From ZLKRG08 sp964565165 (GTDB taxonomy: Bacteria > Actinomycetota > Actinomycetes > Nanopelagicales > Nanopelagicaceae), in contig CAZMDJ010000041.1 in NCBI GenBank assembly GCA_964565165.1, positions 1 through 10,414 of the forward strand: DNA of 10,414 nt. Direction: 5' to 3'. A program made the translations under genes and the position numbers. Shown here piece after piece: positions 1 through 6,833 of this stretch. The stretch's first letter is position 1. The number at the start of each line of letters is the position of its first letter. Under the pieces are notes generated by a model that had not been told where the DNA came from, searched no databases, and saw only the letters and a list, made by a program, of their open reading frames with translations.

Positions 1-1910
1 TCGTAAAGCGTTTCTCGACAGGTGCGATGAGTTTCGGTTCTGTATCAAAAGAAGATAACGAAACTATAGCGATTGCAATGAACCGTCTTGGTGGTAAATC
101 AAATACCGGTGAAGGCGGAGAAGATCCTGCGCGCTTCATTCCTCTTGAAAACGGTGATTCAAAGCGCTCTGCAATTAAGCAAGTTGCATCTGGTCGCTTC
201 GGTGTAACAAGTGAATACCTTGTTAACTCAGATGACATTCAGATCAAGATCGCACAAGGTGCAAAACCTGGCGAAGGTGGTCAGCTACCTGGCAACAAGG
301 TTTATCCATGGGTTGCAAAGGTTCGCCACTCAACTACTGGTGTTGGTTTAATTTCACCTCCACCGCATCACGATATTTATTCAATCGAAGATTTAGCTCA
401 GCTAATTCACGATTTAAAGAATGCAAATAAGAATGCACGTGTACACGTAAAGCTTGTTGCTGAAGTTGGCGTGGGTACTGTTGCGGCAGGTGTTTCTAAA
501 GCACATGCTGACGTAGTTCTGATTTCTGGTCACGATGGCGGAACGGGTGCTTCGCCACTTACATCTCTAAAGCACGCTGGTGCTCCGTGGGAACTTGGAC
601 TTGCTGAAACACAGCAGACACTTCTATTAAATCGTCTACGCGATCGCATTGTGGTTCAGACCGATGGTCAGTTGAAAACTGGTCGCGACGTTGTAATCGC
701 AGCGCTACTTGGCGCTGAAGAGTTTGGTTTTGCAACAGCTCCGCTAGTTGTATCAGGTTGCATCATGATGCGCGTTTGCCATCTAGATACCTGCCCAGTT
801 GGCGTTGCAACACAGAACCCTGATCTACGTGCGAAGTTCTCTGGCAAGCCAGAGTTCGTAGAAACTTTCTTCGAGTACATCGCACAAGAAGTTCGCGAAC
901 TATTGGCGCAACTTGGATTTAAATCAATCAAAGAAGCAGTTGGCCACGTTGAGTACTTAGATACCAAGGCTGCAGTTGATCATTGGAAGGCGAGTGGTTT
1001 AGATCTTTCACCACTTTTGGTTCGTCCAGATGTTGATTCACCACTTCACAACACCACAATTCAAGATCACGGTTTAGCAAATGCGCTCGATAATAAGTTG
1101 ATTGAACTTGCAAAGCCAGCACTTGAAAAGAGCGAAGCCGTAAATATTGATGTACCGGTTCGCAACGTTAACCGCACAGTCGGAACAATGTTGGGCGCGG
1201 AAATCACTCGCAAGTACAAGGGCGAAGGCTTGCCTGATGACACCATCAACGTGGTGCTTCATGGTTCAGCAGGTCAATCACTTGGCGCATTTATTCCAAA
1301 GGGTCTAACTATCCGTCTATATGGCGATAGCAATGACTATGTTGGTAAAGGTATTTCTGGCGGTCGCGTAATTGTTCGCCCTGACGAGAAGGCAAAATTC
1401 AAGTCAGAAGAGAATGTGATTGCAGGTAACGTAATTGGTTACGGTGCAACTGGCGGAGAAATTTTCGTTCGTGGAATTGTCGGAGAGCGATTCTGCGTTC
1501 GAAACTCAGGCGCAATTGCAGTAACTGAAGGCGTCGGAGATCATGCACTTGAATACATGACAGGCGGCCGTGTTGTAATTCTTGGACGTACCGGACGTAA
1601 CTTGGCAGCAGGTATGTCAGGTGGAGTTGCATATGTATTAGATCTAAAGCCAGAACTTGTAAATACCGAACTTGTCGATCTACTTCCGGTAGATGCAGAG
1701 CGCGAAGTTGAATTGAAATCTATTCTCTCTAAGTACGCAGCAGAGACTGGTTCAGAAGTAGCAGGTGGACTTTTGAAGAATTGGGATCTATCTCGATTCA
1801 CATTAGTTCTGCCACGTGATTACGCAAAGGTTTTGGCAGCGATTGCTGAGGCAAATGCCAAAGGTCTTGATGTAGATAAGTATGTAATGGAGGCGATTGC
1901 AAATGGGTGA
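1..1910 (+). CDS. gltB: Glutamate synthase (NADPH) large subunit, 5'-truncated by window edge
   Basis: This is the C-terminal part of the GOGAT large subunit, which with GltD converts 2-oxoglutarate plus glutamine to two glutamates in the cytoplasm. The reading frame is open from position 3 and begins inside the family motif KRFSTGAMSFGS, so the ATG at 27 is internal and not the start; the N-terminal glutaminase domain lies upstream of the window. About 635 codons are present. They hold the FMN-binding synthase domain (GGKSNTGEGGEDP near 80-125; SGHDGGTGASP near 525-560) and the [3Fe-4S] cysteines in a C-x5-C-x4-C pattern, encoded at 759-761, 777-779 and 792-794. The C-terminal glycine-rich beta-helix (GXGXG) domain follows, roughly 1140-1660. 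The stop TGA (1908-1910) overlaps gltD by 8 nt, so the two subunits are translationally coupled. Identity is secure; only the 5' part is missing. Confidence 0.97.
   Translation, partial: VKRFSTGAMSFGSVSKEDNETIAIAMNRLGGKSNTGEGGEDPARFIPLENGDSKRSAIKQVASGRFGVTSEYLVNSDDIQIKIAQGAKPGEGGQLPGNKVYPWVAKVRHSTTGVGLISPPPHHDIYSIEDLAQLIHDLKNANKNARVHVKLVAEVGVGTVAAGVSKAHADVVLISGHDGGTGASPLTSLKHAGAPWELGLAETQQTLLLNRLRDRIVVQTDGQLKTGRDVVIAALLGAEEFGFATAPLVVSGCIMMRVCHLDTCPVGVATQNPDLRAKFSGKPEFVETFFEYIAQEVRELLAQLGFKSIKEAVGHVEYLDTKAAVDHWKASGLDLSPLLVRPDVDSPLHNTTIQDHGLANALDNKLIELAKPALEKSEAVNIDVPVRNVNRTVGTMLGAEITRKYKGEGLPDDTINVVLHGSAGQSLGAFIPKGLTIRLYGDSNDYVGKGISGGRVIVRPDEKAKFKSEENVIAGNVIGYGATGGEIFVRGIVGERFCVRNSGAIAVTEGVGDHALEYMTGGRVVILGRTGRNLAAGMSGGVAYVLDLKPELVNTELVDLLPVDAEREVELKSILSKYAAETGSEVAGGLLKNWDLSRFTLVLPRDYAKVLAAIAEANAKGLDVDKYVMEAIANG
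1889..1893 (+). promoter_or_regulatory. Ribosome binding site that fixes the gltD start
   Basis: GGAGG at 1889-1893 lies 9 nt before the ATG at 1903 but only 3 nt before an in-frame TTG at 1897. The spacing favours ATG 1903, giving a protein that begins MGDPRGF, which is how GltD proteins normally begin. It sits inside the last codons of gltB. Confidence 0.8.
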
Positions 1911-3357
1911 TCCAAGAGGATTCATAAAAGAGCAGCGCGAAACTCCAAAGCGTCGTCCGGTTGATGTGCGCATTCAAGATTGGCGCGAAGTTTACGAACC
2001 ACAGTCAATCGAACATCTACGTACCCAAGCTTCACGTTGTATGGATTGCGGAATTCCTTTCTGCCATTCTGGTTGCCCACTTGGCAATTTAATTCCTGAG
2101 TGGAACGACTTGATGTACCGCGGAGATTTCAACTCTGCAATTGATCGTTTACATGCAACAAATAACTTCCCAGAATTTACCGGACGCCTATGTCCAGCTC
2201 CATGCGAAACCGCATGTGTAGTTGGAATTAATCGTGATGCGGTAACAATTAAGCAGATCGAACTTCGCACCGTAGAAGAGGCGTGGGGAAGCGATTCAAT
2301 TAAGCCGCTAATTCCTTCACGACTTAGCGGAAAGACAGTTGCAGTTATCGGTTCTGGACCTTCAGGTCTTGCAGCAGCGCAACAACTAACACGTGCCGGT
2401 CATACCGTTGCAGTTTACGAACGCGCTGAGAAAATCGGCGGATTACTGCGTTACGGAATTCCAGAATTCAAAATGGAGAAGTACGTTGTTGATCGTCGCA
2501 TTCAGCAGATGGAGAAAGAAGGAACTCGTTTCCGCGCTGGCGTGAATGTTGGCGAAGAGCTAACCGGTGATGATCTAATTCGTAAATACGATGCAGTTGT
2601 TCTGGCAGTTGGCGCAACACAGTGGCGCGATTTAAATATTCCTGGTCGCGAACTAAAAGGTGTTTACCAAGCGATGGAATATTTACCTTGGGGCAATAAA
2701 CAAGGTTTAGGCGAAGTTGCTGAACCACCAATCAATACAGCTGGAAAGCATGTGGTTGTTATTGGCGGCGGCGATACCGGTGCTGACTGTTTAGGTACTG
2801 CGATTCGTCAGAAGGCAGCATCTGTAACGCAACTTGAAATTATGCCTCGACCAACTGAAGAGCGTCCTTCATCTCAACCTTGGCCGACTTATCCAATGAT
2901 CTATCGCGTATCTAGCGCACATGAAGAGTTAGATAATCGCGTATTTAGCGTTAACACCCAAGAATTCGTTGGCGATGGCAACGGAAATCTAAAGGCGCTA
3001 AAGATTGTCGAAGTTAAATTCGAAAATGGAAAGTTCGAACCGGTTGCAGGTAGCGAACGCGAAATTCCAGCGGACTTCGTGTTTATGGCGATGGGCTTTA
3101 CCGGTCCAGAGAAATCACCATTGATTGCACAACTTGAAGTTGAGCTAGATGAACGAGGCAACATCAAGCGCGATGAGAATTTCCAAACTAATCAAGAAGG
3201 TGTATTCGTAGCTGGCGATGCTGGTCGCGGACAATCACTAATTGTTTGGGCGATAGCAGAGGGTCGAAGCGCAGCTGCTGCGGTAGATCGCTACTTGGCC
3301 GGAACTACACAGTTGCCAGCTCCAATTCAACCTACCGATCGTCCGCTTACGGTTTAA
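1903..3357 (+). CDS. gltD: Glutamate synthase small subunit (NADPH-dependent, FAD and Fe-S)
   Basis: Electron-input subunit of GOGAT, which takes electrons from NAD(P)H through FAD and iron-sulfur clusters to the large subunit. The protein is 484 aa from ATG 1903, the usual length. The N-terminal iron-sulfur region has Cys46, 49, 54 and 58 (CMDCGIPFCHSGC) and Cys97, 101 and 105 (CPAPCETAC). An FAD dinucleotide-binding fold follows with GSGPSG at residues 149-154, then the NADPH-binding fold with GGGDTG at 288-293, and a C-terminal FAD motif around VFVAGDAGRGQSLIVWAI. The start was chosen over an in-frame TTG two codons upstream because of Shine-Dalgarno spacing and the family N-terminus. It overlaps gltB by 8 nt, and pyk follows after 28 nt with no visible terminator. 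Related FAD/Fe-S proteins exist, but adjacency to gltB settles the role. Confidence 0.97.
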   Translation: MGDPRGFIKEQRETPKRRPVDVRIQDWREVYEPQSIEHLRTQASRCMDCGIPFCHSGCPLGNLIPEWNDLMYRGDFNSAIDRLHATNNFPEFTGRLCPAPCETACVVGINRDAVTIKQIELRTVEEAWGSDSIKPLIPSRLSGKTVAVIGSGPSGLAAAQQLTRAGHTVAVYERAEKIGGLLRYGIPEFKMEKYVVDRRIQQMEKEGTRFRAGVNVGEELTGDDLIRKYDAVVLAVGATQWRDLNIPGRELKGVYQAMEYLPWGNKQGLGEVAEPPINTAGKHVVVIGGGDTGADCLGTAIRQKAASVTQLEIMPRPTEERPSSQPWPTYPMIYRVSSAHEELDNRVFSVNTQEFVGDGNGNLKALKIVEVKFENGKFEPVAGSEREIPADFVFMAMGFTGPEKSPLIAQLEVELDERGNIKRDENFQTNQEGVFVAGDAGRGQSLIVWAIAEGRSAAAAVDRYLAGTTQLPAPIQPTDRPLTV

Positions 3358-3385
3358 ATTAACTAAGAATAAAGAGAAGAGAAAT

Positions 3386-4825
3386 ATGCGCCGCGCAAAG
3401 ATTGTCTGCACCATGGGTCCAGCAGTTGAAGCTCCAGAACGTGTAAAGCTACTTATTGAAGCTGGCATGAATATGGCTCGCCTCAACCTTTCACATGGCA
3501 GCTACGAAGAGCACCAGAACCGTCTTGATCGCGTACGCGCTGCAGCAACAGAGGCAAAGGTGCCAGTTGCAGTTCTTGTTGATTTACAAGGACCAAAGAT
3601 CCGTCTTGGTCGTTTCGCAGATGGCCCACACGATTTAGCTCGTGGAGATATCTTCACAATTACTACTGATGATATTCAAGGAACTAAAGAGCGCGTTGGT
3701 ACAACCTTTAAAGGCCTTCCAGGAGATTGCAAGCCAGGGGATCGCTTATTAATTGATGATGGCAAGGTAACTGTTGAAGTTATTGAAGTTAAAGGCAACG
3801 ATGTTGTTACAAAGTGCATCGAACCTGGTGCGGTTTCAAATAATAAAGGTATCAACCTTCCAGGCGTTGCAGTTTCTGTACCTGCGTTATCTGAGAAAGA
3901 TAAAGAGGATCTACGTTGGGGTCTTAAGGCTGGCGTAGATTTCATCGCACTTTCATTTGTGCGTGATGCAAAAGATATTAAAGATGTTCATGCGATTATG
4001 GACGAAGTTGGTATTCGACTTCCAGTAATTGCAAAGATCGAAAAGCCGCAAGCTGTAGAAAATCTAGAAGAGATCGTTGATGCATTCGATGGCATCATGG
4101 TTGCTCGCGGAGACCTAGGTGTAGAACTTCCAATTGAAGAAGTTCCGCTAGTTCAAAAGCGTTGCGTAGCTCTTGCTCGCGCAGCGGCAAAGCCAGTAAT
4201 TGTTGCAACTCAAATGCTTGATTCAATGATTACAAATAGTTCGCCAACTCGCGCTGAAGCAACAGATTGCGCAAACGCAGTTTTAGATGGCGCAGATGCG
4301 CTGATGCTTTCAGGCGAAACTTCTGTTGGCGAATTCGCAATCGAAGCTGTTCAGACAATGGCCCGCATCATTACTCACACTGAATCAAAGGCGTTAGATC
4401 GCATCACACCACTTGATGCAAAGCCAACTACAAAGGGTGGCGCAATCACCAAAGCTGCTACTGAAATCGGTACTACTTTAAATGCTAAGTATTTGGTTGC
4501 CTTTACCGAATCTGGCGAATCAGCTCGTCGCATGGCGATGTTCCGTAATTCAATTCCAATTTTGGCGCTTACACCGGTTGAAGGTACTTACAACCGTTTA
4601 GCACTTACTTGGGGCGTAGAACCAGGAATCGTTTCACCGGTTTCACATACTGATGACATGGTGAAGCAGGTTGATCAATGGTTAATCGAAAAGCGCGAAG
4701 CGCAAGTAGGGGATACCGTTGTAATTGTTGCTGGTGCACCTCCAGGAATTCCTGGCTCTACCAACGCAGTTCGCGTTCACGTAATTGGTGATGCAACCGC
4801 TGGTCGCGCTGCTGCATATCGTTAA
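3386..4825 (+). CDS. pyk: Pyruvate kinase, K+-independent sequence type
   Basis: Catalyses phosphoenolpyruvate + ADP to pyruvate + ATP, the last step of glycolysis. The protein is 479 aa, the usual bacterial length, beginning MRRAKIVCTMGPA with no spare N-terminus. Visible motifs are MARLNLSHG near residues 30-38, the B-domain (roughly 75-165), the active-site lysine segment IAKIEKP at 215-221 and the metal-binding segment MVARGDLG at 238-245. The effector-type C domain occupies about 345-479. In the segment DLQGPKIRLG (66-75), Leu67, Gln68, Lys71 and Leu74 stand where K+-dependent enzymes carry Thr, Lys, Glu and Thr; by established family knowledge this marks the K+-independent group. The ribosome binding site is weak and purine-rich (about 3374-3381). 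It may be co-transcribed with gltBD, since the gap is only 28 nt. No convincing terminator separates it from the tRNA-like gene 48 nt downstream. Confidence 0.97.
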   Translation: MRRAKIVCTMGPAVEAPERVKLLIEAGMNMARLNLSHGSYEEHQNRLDRVRAAATEAKVPVAVLVDLQGPKIRLGRFADGPHDLARGDIFTITTDDIQGTKERVGTTFKGLPGDCKPGDRLLIDDGKVTVEVIEVKGNDVVTKCIEPGAVSNNKGINLPGVAVSVPALSEKDKEDLRWGLKAGVDFIALSFVRDAKDIKDVHAIMDEVGIRLPVIAKIEKPQAVENLEEIVDAFDGIMVARGDLGVELPIEEVPLVQKRCVALARAAAKPVIVATQMLDSMITNSSPTRAEATDCANAVLDGADALMLSGETSVGEFAIEAVQTMARIITHTESKALDRITPLDAKPTTKGGAITKAATEIGTTLNAKYLVAFTESGESARRMAMFRNSIPILALTPVEGTYNRLALTWGVEPGIVSPVSHTDDMVKQVDQWLIEKREAQVGDTVVIVAGAPPGIPGSTNAVRVHVIGDATAGRAAAYR

Positions 4826-4873
4826 TTTCTTTAACGCTTAAATATCCCTTAAACTGCTCACGCTAACAAGCAC

Positions 4874-4946
4874 GCCTCGGTACTCCAACGGTAGAGAGGG
4901 CAGTCTCAAACACTGCATAGTGTCGGTTCAAATCCGACTCGAGGCA
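4874..4946 (+). tRNA. tRNA-Leu(CAA)-like gene with a short class I variable loop
   Basis: A 73-nt cloverleaf. The acceptor stem is GCCTCGG (4874-4880) paired with TCGAGGC (4939-4945), seven pairs including one G-U, with discriminator A at 4946. The anticodon stem GCAGT/ACTGC (4900-4904/4912-4916) is perfect around loop CTCAAAC, which has T33 and anticodon CAA at 4907-4909 (reads UUG, Leu). The T stem GTCGG/CCGAC (4922-4926/4934-4938) is perfect with loop TTCAAAT. T8-A14 and A15-T48 tertiary pairs are possible. Odd points: the variable loop is only 5 nt (4917-4921), whereas bacterial tRNA-Leu is normally class II with a long variable arm; the D stem (4883-4886/4895-4898) has a C-A mismatch; CCA is not encoded. 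The pdtaR ATG starts at 4948. A weak promoter may lie in 4826-4862 (for example TAAACT at 4850-4855), but read-through from pyk is equally possible. It could be a working tRNA, a tRNA mimic controlling pdtaR, or both. Confidence 0.8.
4941..4944 (+). promoter_or_regulatory. Only Shine-Dalgarno-like bases for pdtaR, inside the tRNA acceptor stem
   Basis: GAGG at 4941-4944 is the only purine-rich, anti-Shine-Dalgarno-like stretch near the pdtaR ATG. It is 3 nt from the start codon, which is too close to be optimal, and it forms the 3' strand of the tRNA acceptor stem. It would be paired whenever the cloverleaf folds. Whether ribosomes use it is inference. Confidence 0.3.
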
Positions 4947-4947
4947 C

Positions 4948-5517
4948 ATGAAAATTCTCGTTGCTGAGGATGAGGCGCTGATCCGCCTTGATCTTGTTGA
5001 GATGCTCCGAGAAGCGGGGTATGAAGTTGTCGCGGAAGCAGGCAACGGAAAAGAAGCAATCGATTTAAATTTAAAACATAATCCGGATTTAGCGATTCTT
5101 GATATCAATATGCCAATCATGGATGGCTTAACCGCTGCAGAAGAGATTGTTAAATCAACTCCAGTTTTAATGTTGACTGCATTTAGCCAACGCGAATTAG
5201 TCGAACGTGCAAATGCAGCCGGAGTAATGGCATATGTTGTTAAACCATTTACTATCAACGATTTAATTCCTGCAATTGAAATCGCATCAAGTCGCTATGC
5301 ACAAATGTCAGCGCTTGCAGATGAAGTTGCAAACTTAAGTGATCGATTAGAAACACGTAAATTAATTGATCGCGCAAAAGGTATTTTGATGAAGGCGTTA
5401 AATCTCTCTGAACCAGAAGCATTTTCATGGATTCAAAGAACAGCAATGGATCGCCGTCTCACTATGAAAGAAGTTGCAATGGCTGTTATTTCGCCAGATG
5501 CGGCCCCAGAGCGTTAA
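4948..5517 (+). CDS. pdtaR: ANTAR-domain response regulator (PdtaR-type transcription antiterminator)
   Basis: A two-component response regulator whose output domain binds RNA hairpins and acts by antitermination; the family partner is the histidine kinase PdtaS, which is not in this window. The protein is 189 aa. The receiver domain (residues 1-115) opens at beta-strand 1 (MKILVAEDE), with acidic pocket E7/D8, phospho-acceptor Asp52 in LAILDINMP, Thr77 and Lys99 (VVKPF). A helical linker runs about 116-130. The ANTAR domain (about 130-184) has the expected RAKGILM at 142-148, with Ala158, Trp161, Ala166 and VA at 176-177. ATG 4948 is the first possible start: the frame has a TAG at 4918-4920 inside the tRNA and no start codon between. 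Unlike its neighbours it has no normal ribosome binding site and begins one base after the tRNA discriminator base, so leaderless-type translation after tRNA 3' processing is plausible. Codons are mixed and rich in A and T. Confidence 0.93.
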   Translation: MKILVAEDEALIRLDLVEMLREAGYEVVAEAGNGKEAIDLNLKHNPDLAILDINMPIMDGLTAAEEIVKSTPVLMLTAFSQRELVERANAAGVMAYVVKPFTINDLIPAIEIASSRYAQMSALADEVANLSDRLETRKLIDRAKGILMKALNLSEPEAFSWIQRTAMDRRLTMKEVAMAVISPDAAPER

Positions 5518-5534
5518 TTTCAGATATATCGCTA

Positions 5535-5571
5535 ATTTCGTAACCAAATCGAAATAAAGAGGCGCTTTTTC
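5535..5571 (+). terminator. Possible weak terminator after pdtaR
   Basis: Two weak hairpins follow the pdtaR stop. ATTTCG (5535-5540) can pair with CGAAAT (5550-5555) across a 9-nt loop. AAAG (5556-5559) can pair with CTTT (5565-5568), extendable outward past a 2-nt bulge, and its 3' arm lies within a run of five T (5566-5570). Neither has a GC-rich stem. It would suit separation of pdtaR from the promoter of the next gene, but confidence is low. Confidence 0.25.
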
Positions 5572-5607
5572 ATGCGTAAAAATTAATAACTGCGAAATCA
5601 TTGCATA

Positions 5608-5637
5608 TTGTCTAACGCACACTCAGACCTTTATATT
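5608..5637 (+). promoter_or_regulatory. Candidate housekeeping promoter for the binding-protein gene
   Basis: TTGTCT (5608-5613) resembles a -35 box (4 of 6) and TATATT (5632-5637) a -10 box (5 of 6), with an 18-nt spacer. Transcription would begin near 5644, leaving a leader of about 32 nt that contains a palindrome (5649-5658) and the ribosome binding site GAAAGG (5664-5669, 6 nt from the ATG). Assigned by eye in an AT-rich gap. Confidence 0.4.
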
Positions 5638-5648
5638 TACGCCCTCCC

Positions 5649-5658
5649 TTCCCGGGAA
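5649..5658. repeat. Perfect palindrome TTCCCGGGAA in the leader of the binding-protein gene
   Basis: A 10-bp perfect two-fold symmetric sequence, GC-rich in an AT-rich gap. It lies just downstream of the proposed transcription start and upstream of the ribosome binding site, where a repressor could block initiation. No known operator was recognised. Confidence 0.45.
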
Positions 5659-5675
5659 TTTACGAAAGGTATTAA

Positions 5676-6830
5676 ATGAACAAGAAGATCCAACGCGGTC
5701 TTGCCGTTGCGACTGCTGCAGCTCTCGCATTCGGTGTTGCAGTAACCTCACAGGCTAACGCAGCAGCAAAGACTGTTTATCTTGCTTACCAGGGTCCACT
5801 ATCTGGTGGCGAAGCTTCAACAGGTACTGACGAGCAGAACGCTGTTAAGTACGCAATCAAACTTTTCAACGCAGCTAACCCACAGTACAACGTACAGTTA
5901 GTTTCAGTTGATGATCAGGGAGATCCATCAGAAGCAGCAAAGGTTGCTCCTGCAATTGGTCAGAACACAAAGATCATCGGCCTTGTTGGTCCTGCATACT
6001 CAGGCGCAACAATCGCATCACTTCCTTACTACAAGGCAGGACGTCTTCCACTTATCTCTCCATCAGCAACTCGTGTATCTCTAACAGATCCAAAGAACAA
6101 GTCTGACTACGGTCAGCCTGTGTTCCACCGCGTTGTTGCAACAGACGATAAGCAGGGTCCAGCTCTAGCTAAGTTCGCAACAAAGGGTGTTTCATCACCT
6201 AAGGTCTTCCTATTTGATGATCAATCTGCATACGCAGTTCCACTAGCTGGATATGTAAAGTCAGCTCTTAAGAGCCTAAAGATCACTCTTGCTGGAACAG
6301 ATTCAGTTCCTGCAGATACAAAGGATTACTCAGCAACTGTTGCAAAGATCAAGTCATCTGGTGCAAACGTTGTTATCTACACCGGTTACTACTCAGCAGC
6401 TGCAACATTCATCAAGCAGATGCGCGCAGATTCAGCTCTTAAGAGCGTTATCTTCGCAGGTGGCGACGGCGTATTTAACTCACAGTTCGCAGTTCTTGCA
6501 GGTGCAGCAGCAGAAGATTCACGCCTAACAGGTGTTGCAGGTCTTGCTGATGCTTCAAAGACTGTTGCTGCTGCTTACGCTAAGTCAATGGGATCTGAAG
6601 CTGGTGTTTATGCAACTGAGTCATTCGACGCAGCAAACATCTTCCTATCAGGTATCAAGGCTGGCAAGCTAACACGTAACGCGATGCTTAACTGGATCAA
6701 GGCTGGTCCATTTACAGGCGTTGGTGGAGCTAAGTACAAGTTCAACCGTAACGGTGACATCACAGAAGGCGGCTTCGCTGGCTTCAACGTCGTTAAGGGC
6801 GAACTAGTAAACACAGGCCCAGTTGCCTAA
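5676..6830 (+). CDS. livK: Branched-chain amino acid ABC transporter substrate-binding protein (secreted)
   Basis: Extracytoplasmic receptor that captures leucine, isoleucine, valine or a related substrate and delivers it to LivHM. The protein is 384 aa. The Sec signal peptide has a charged start (MNKKIQR), a hydrophobic core to about residue 23 and an AxA site (ANA, 27-29), so cleavage is likely after Ala29. The mature part has the type I periplasmic-binding fold of the Peripla_BP_6/LivJ group, including GPAYSGATIASLPYY followed by LPLISPSAT. No cysteine occurs anywhere, so there is no lipobox, unlike most Gram-positive binding proteins. Ribosome binding site GAAAGG lies 6 nt upstream. Codon use is strongly biased (every Asn I read is AAC and nearly every Gln is CAG), which suggests very high expression. 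It has its own candidate promoter and is followed by a terminator before the permease genes. Exact substrate is not readable; family members also bind amides, urea or aromatic compounds. Confidence 0.92.
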   Translation: MNKKIQRGLAVATAAALAFGVAVTSQANAAAKTVYLAYQGPLSGGEASTGTDEQNAVKYAIKLFNAANPQYNVQLVSVDDQGDPSEAAKVAPAIGQNTKIIGLVGPAYSGATIASLPYYKAGRLPLISPSATRVSLTDPKNKSDYGQPVFHRVVATDDKQGPALAKFATKGVSSPKVFLFDDQSAYAVPLAGYVKSALKSLKITLAGTDSVPADTKDYSATVAKIKSSGANVVIYTGYYSAAATFIKQMRADSALKSVIFAGGDGVFNSQFAVLAGAAAEDSRLTGVAGLADASKTVAAAYAKSMGSEAGVYATESFDAANIFLSGIKAGKLTRNAMLNWIKAGPFTGVGGAKYKFNRNGDITEGGFAGFNVVKGELVNTGPVA

Positions 6831-6833
6831 TTA

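Noticed and set aside
1897..1899. TTG as an alternative gltD start
   Set aside because: It is only 3 nt from the GGAGG ribosome binding site, and ATG 1903 gives the normal family N-terminus with 9-nt spacing.
4826..4873. Terminator after pyk: TTTAA/TTAAA around CGC at 4830-4842
   Set aside because: Five A-T pairs with no GC stem and no T run is not a credible terminator.
4863..5258. 131-codon open frame on the - strand across the tRNA and pdtaR
   Set aside because: It is antisense to a clear receiver domain and overlaps a tRNA; its translation shows no recognisable fold and it has no supporting ribosome binding site. Treated as a shadow frame.
6289..6528. 79-codon + strand frame rich in Gln, Ser and Leu inside livK
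   Set aside because: The composition is what the biased livK codons give when read out of frame; it lies wholly within a well-supported gene.
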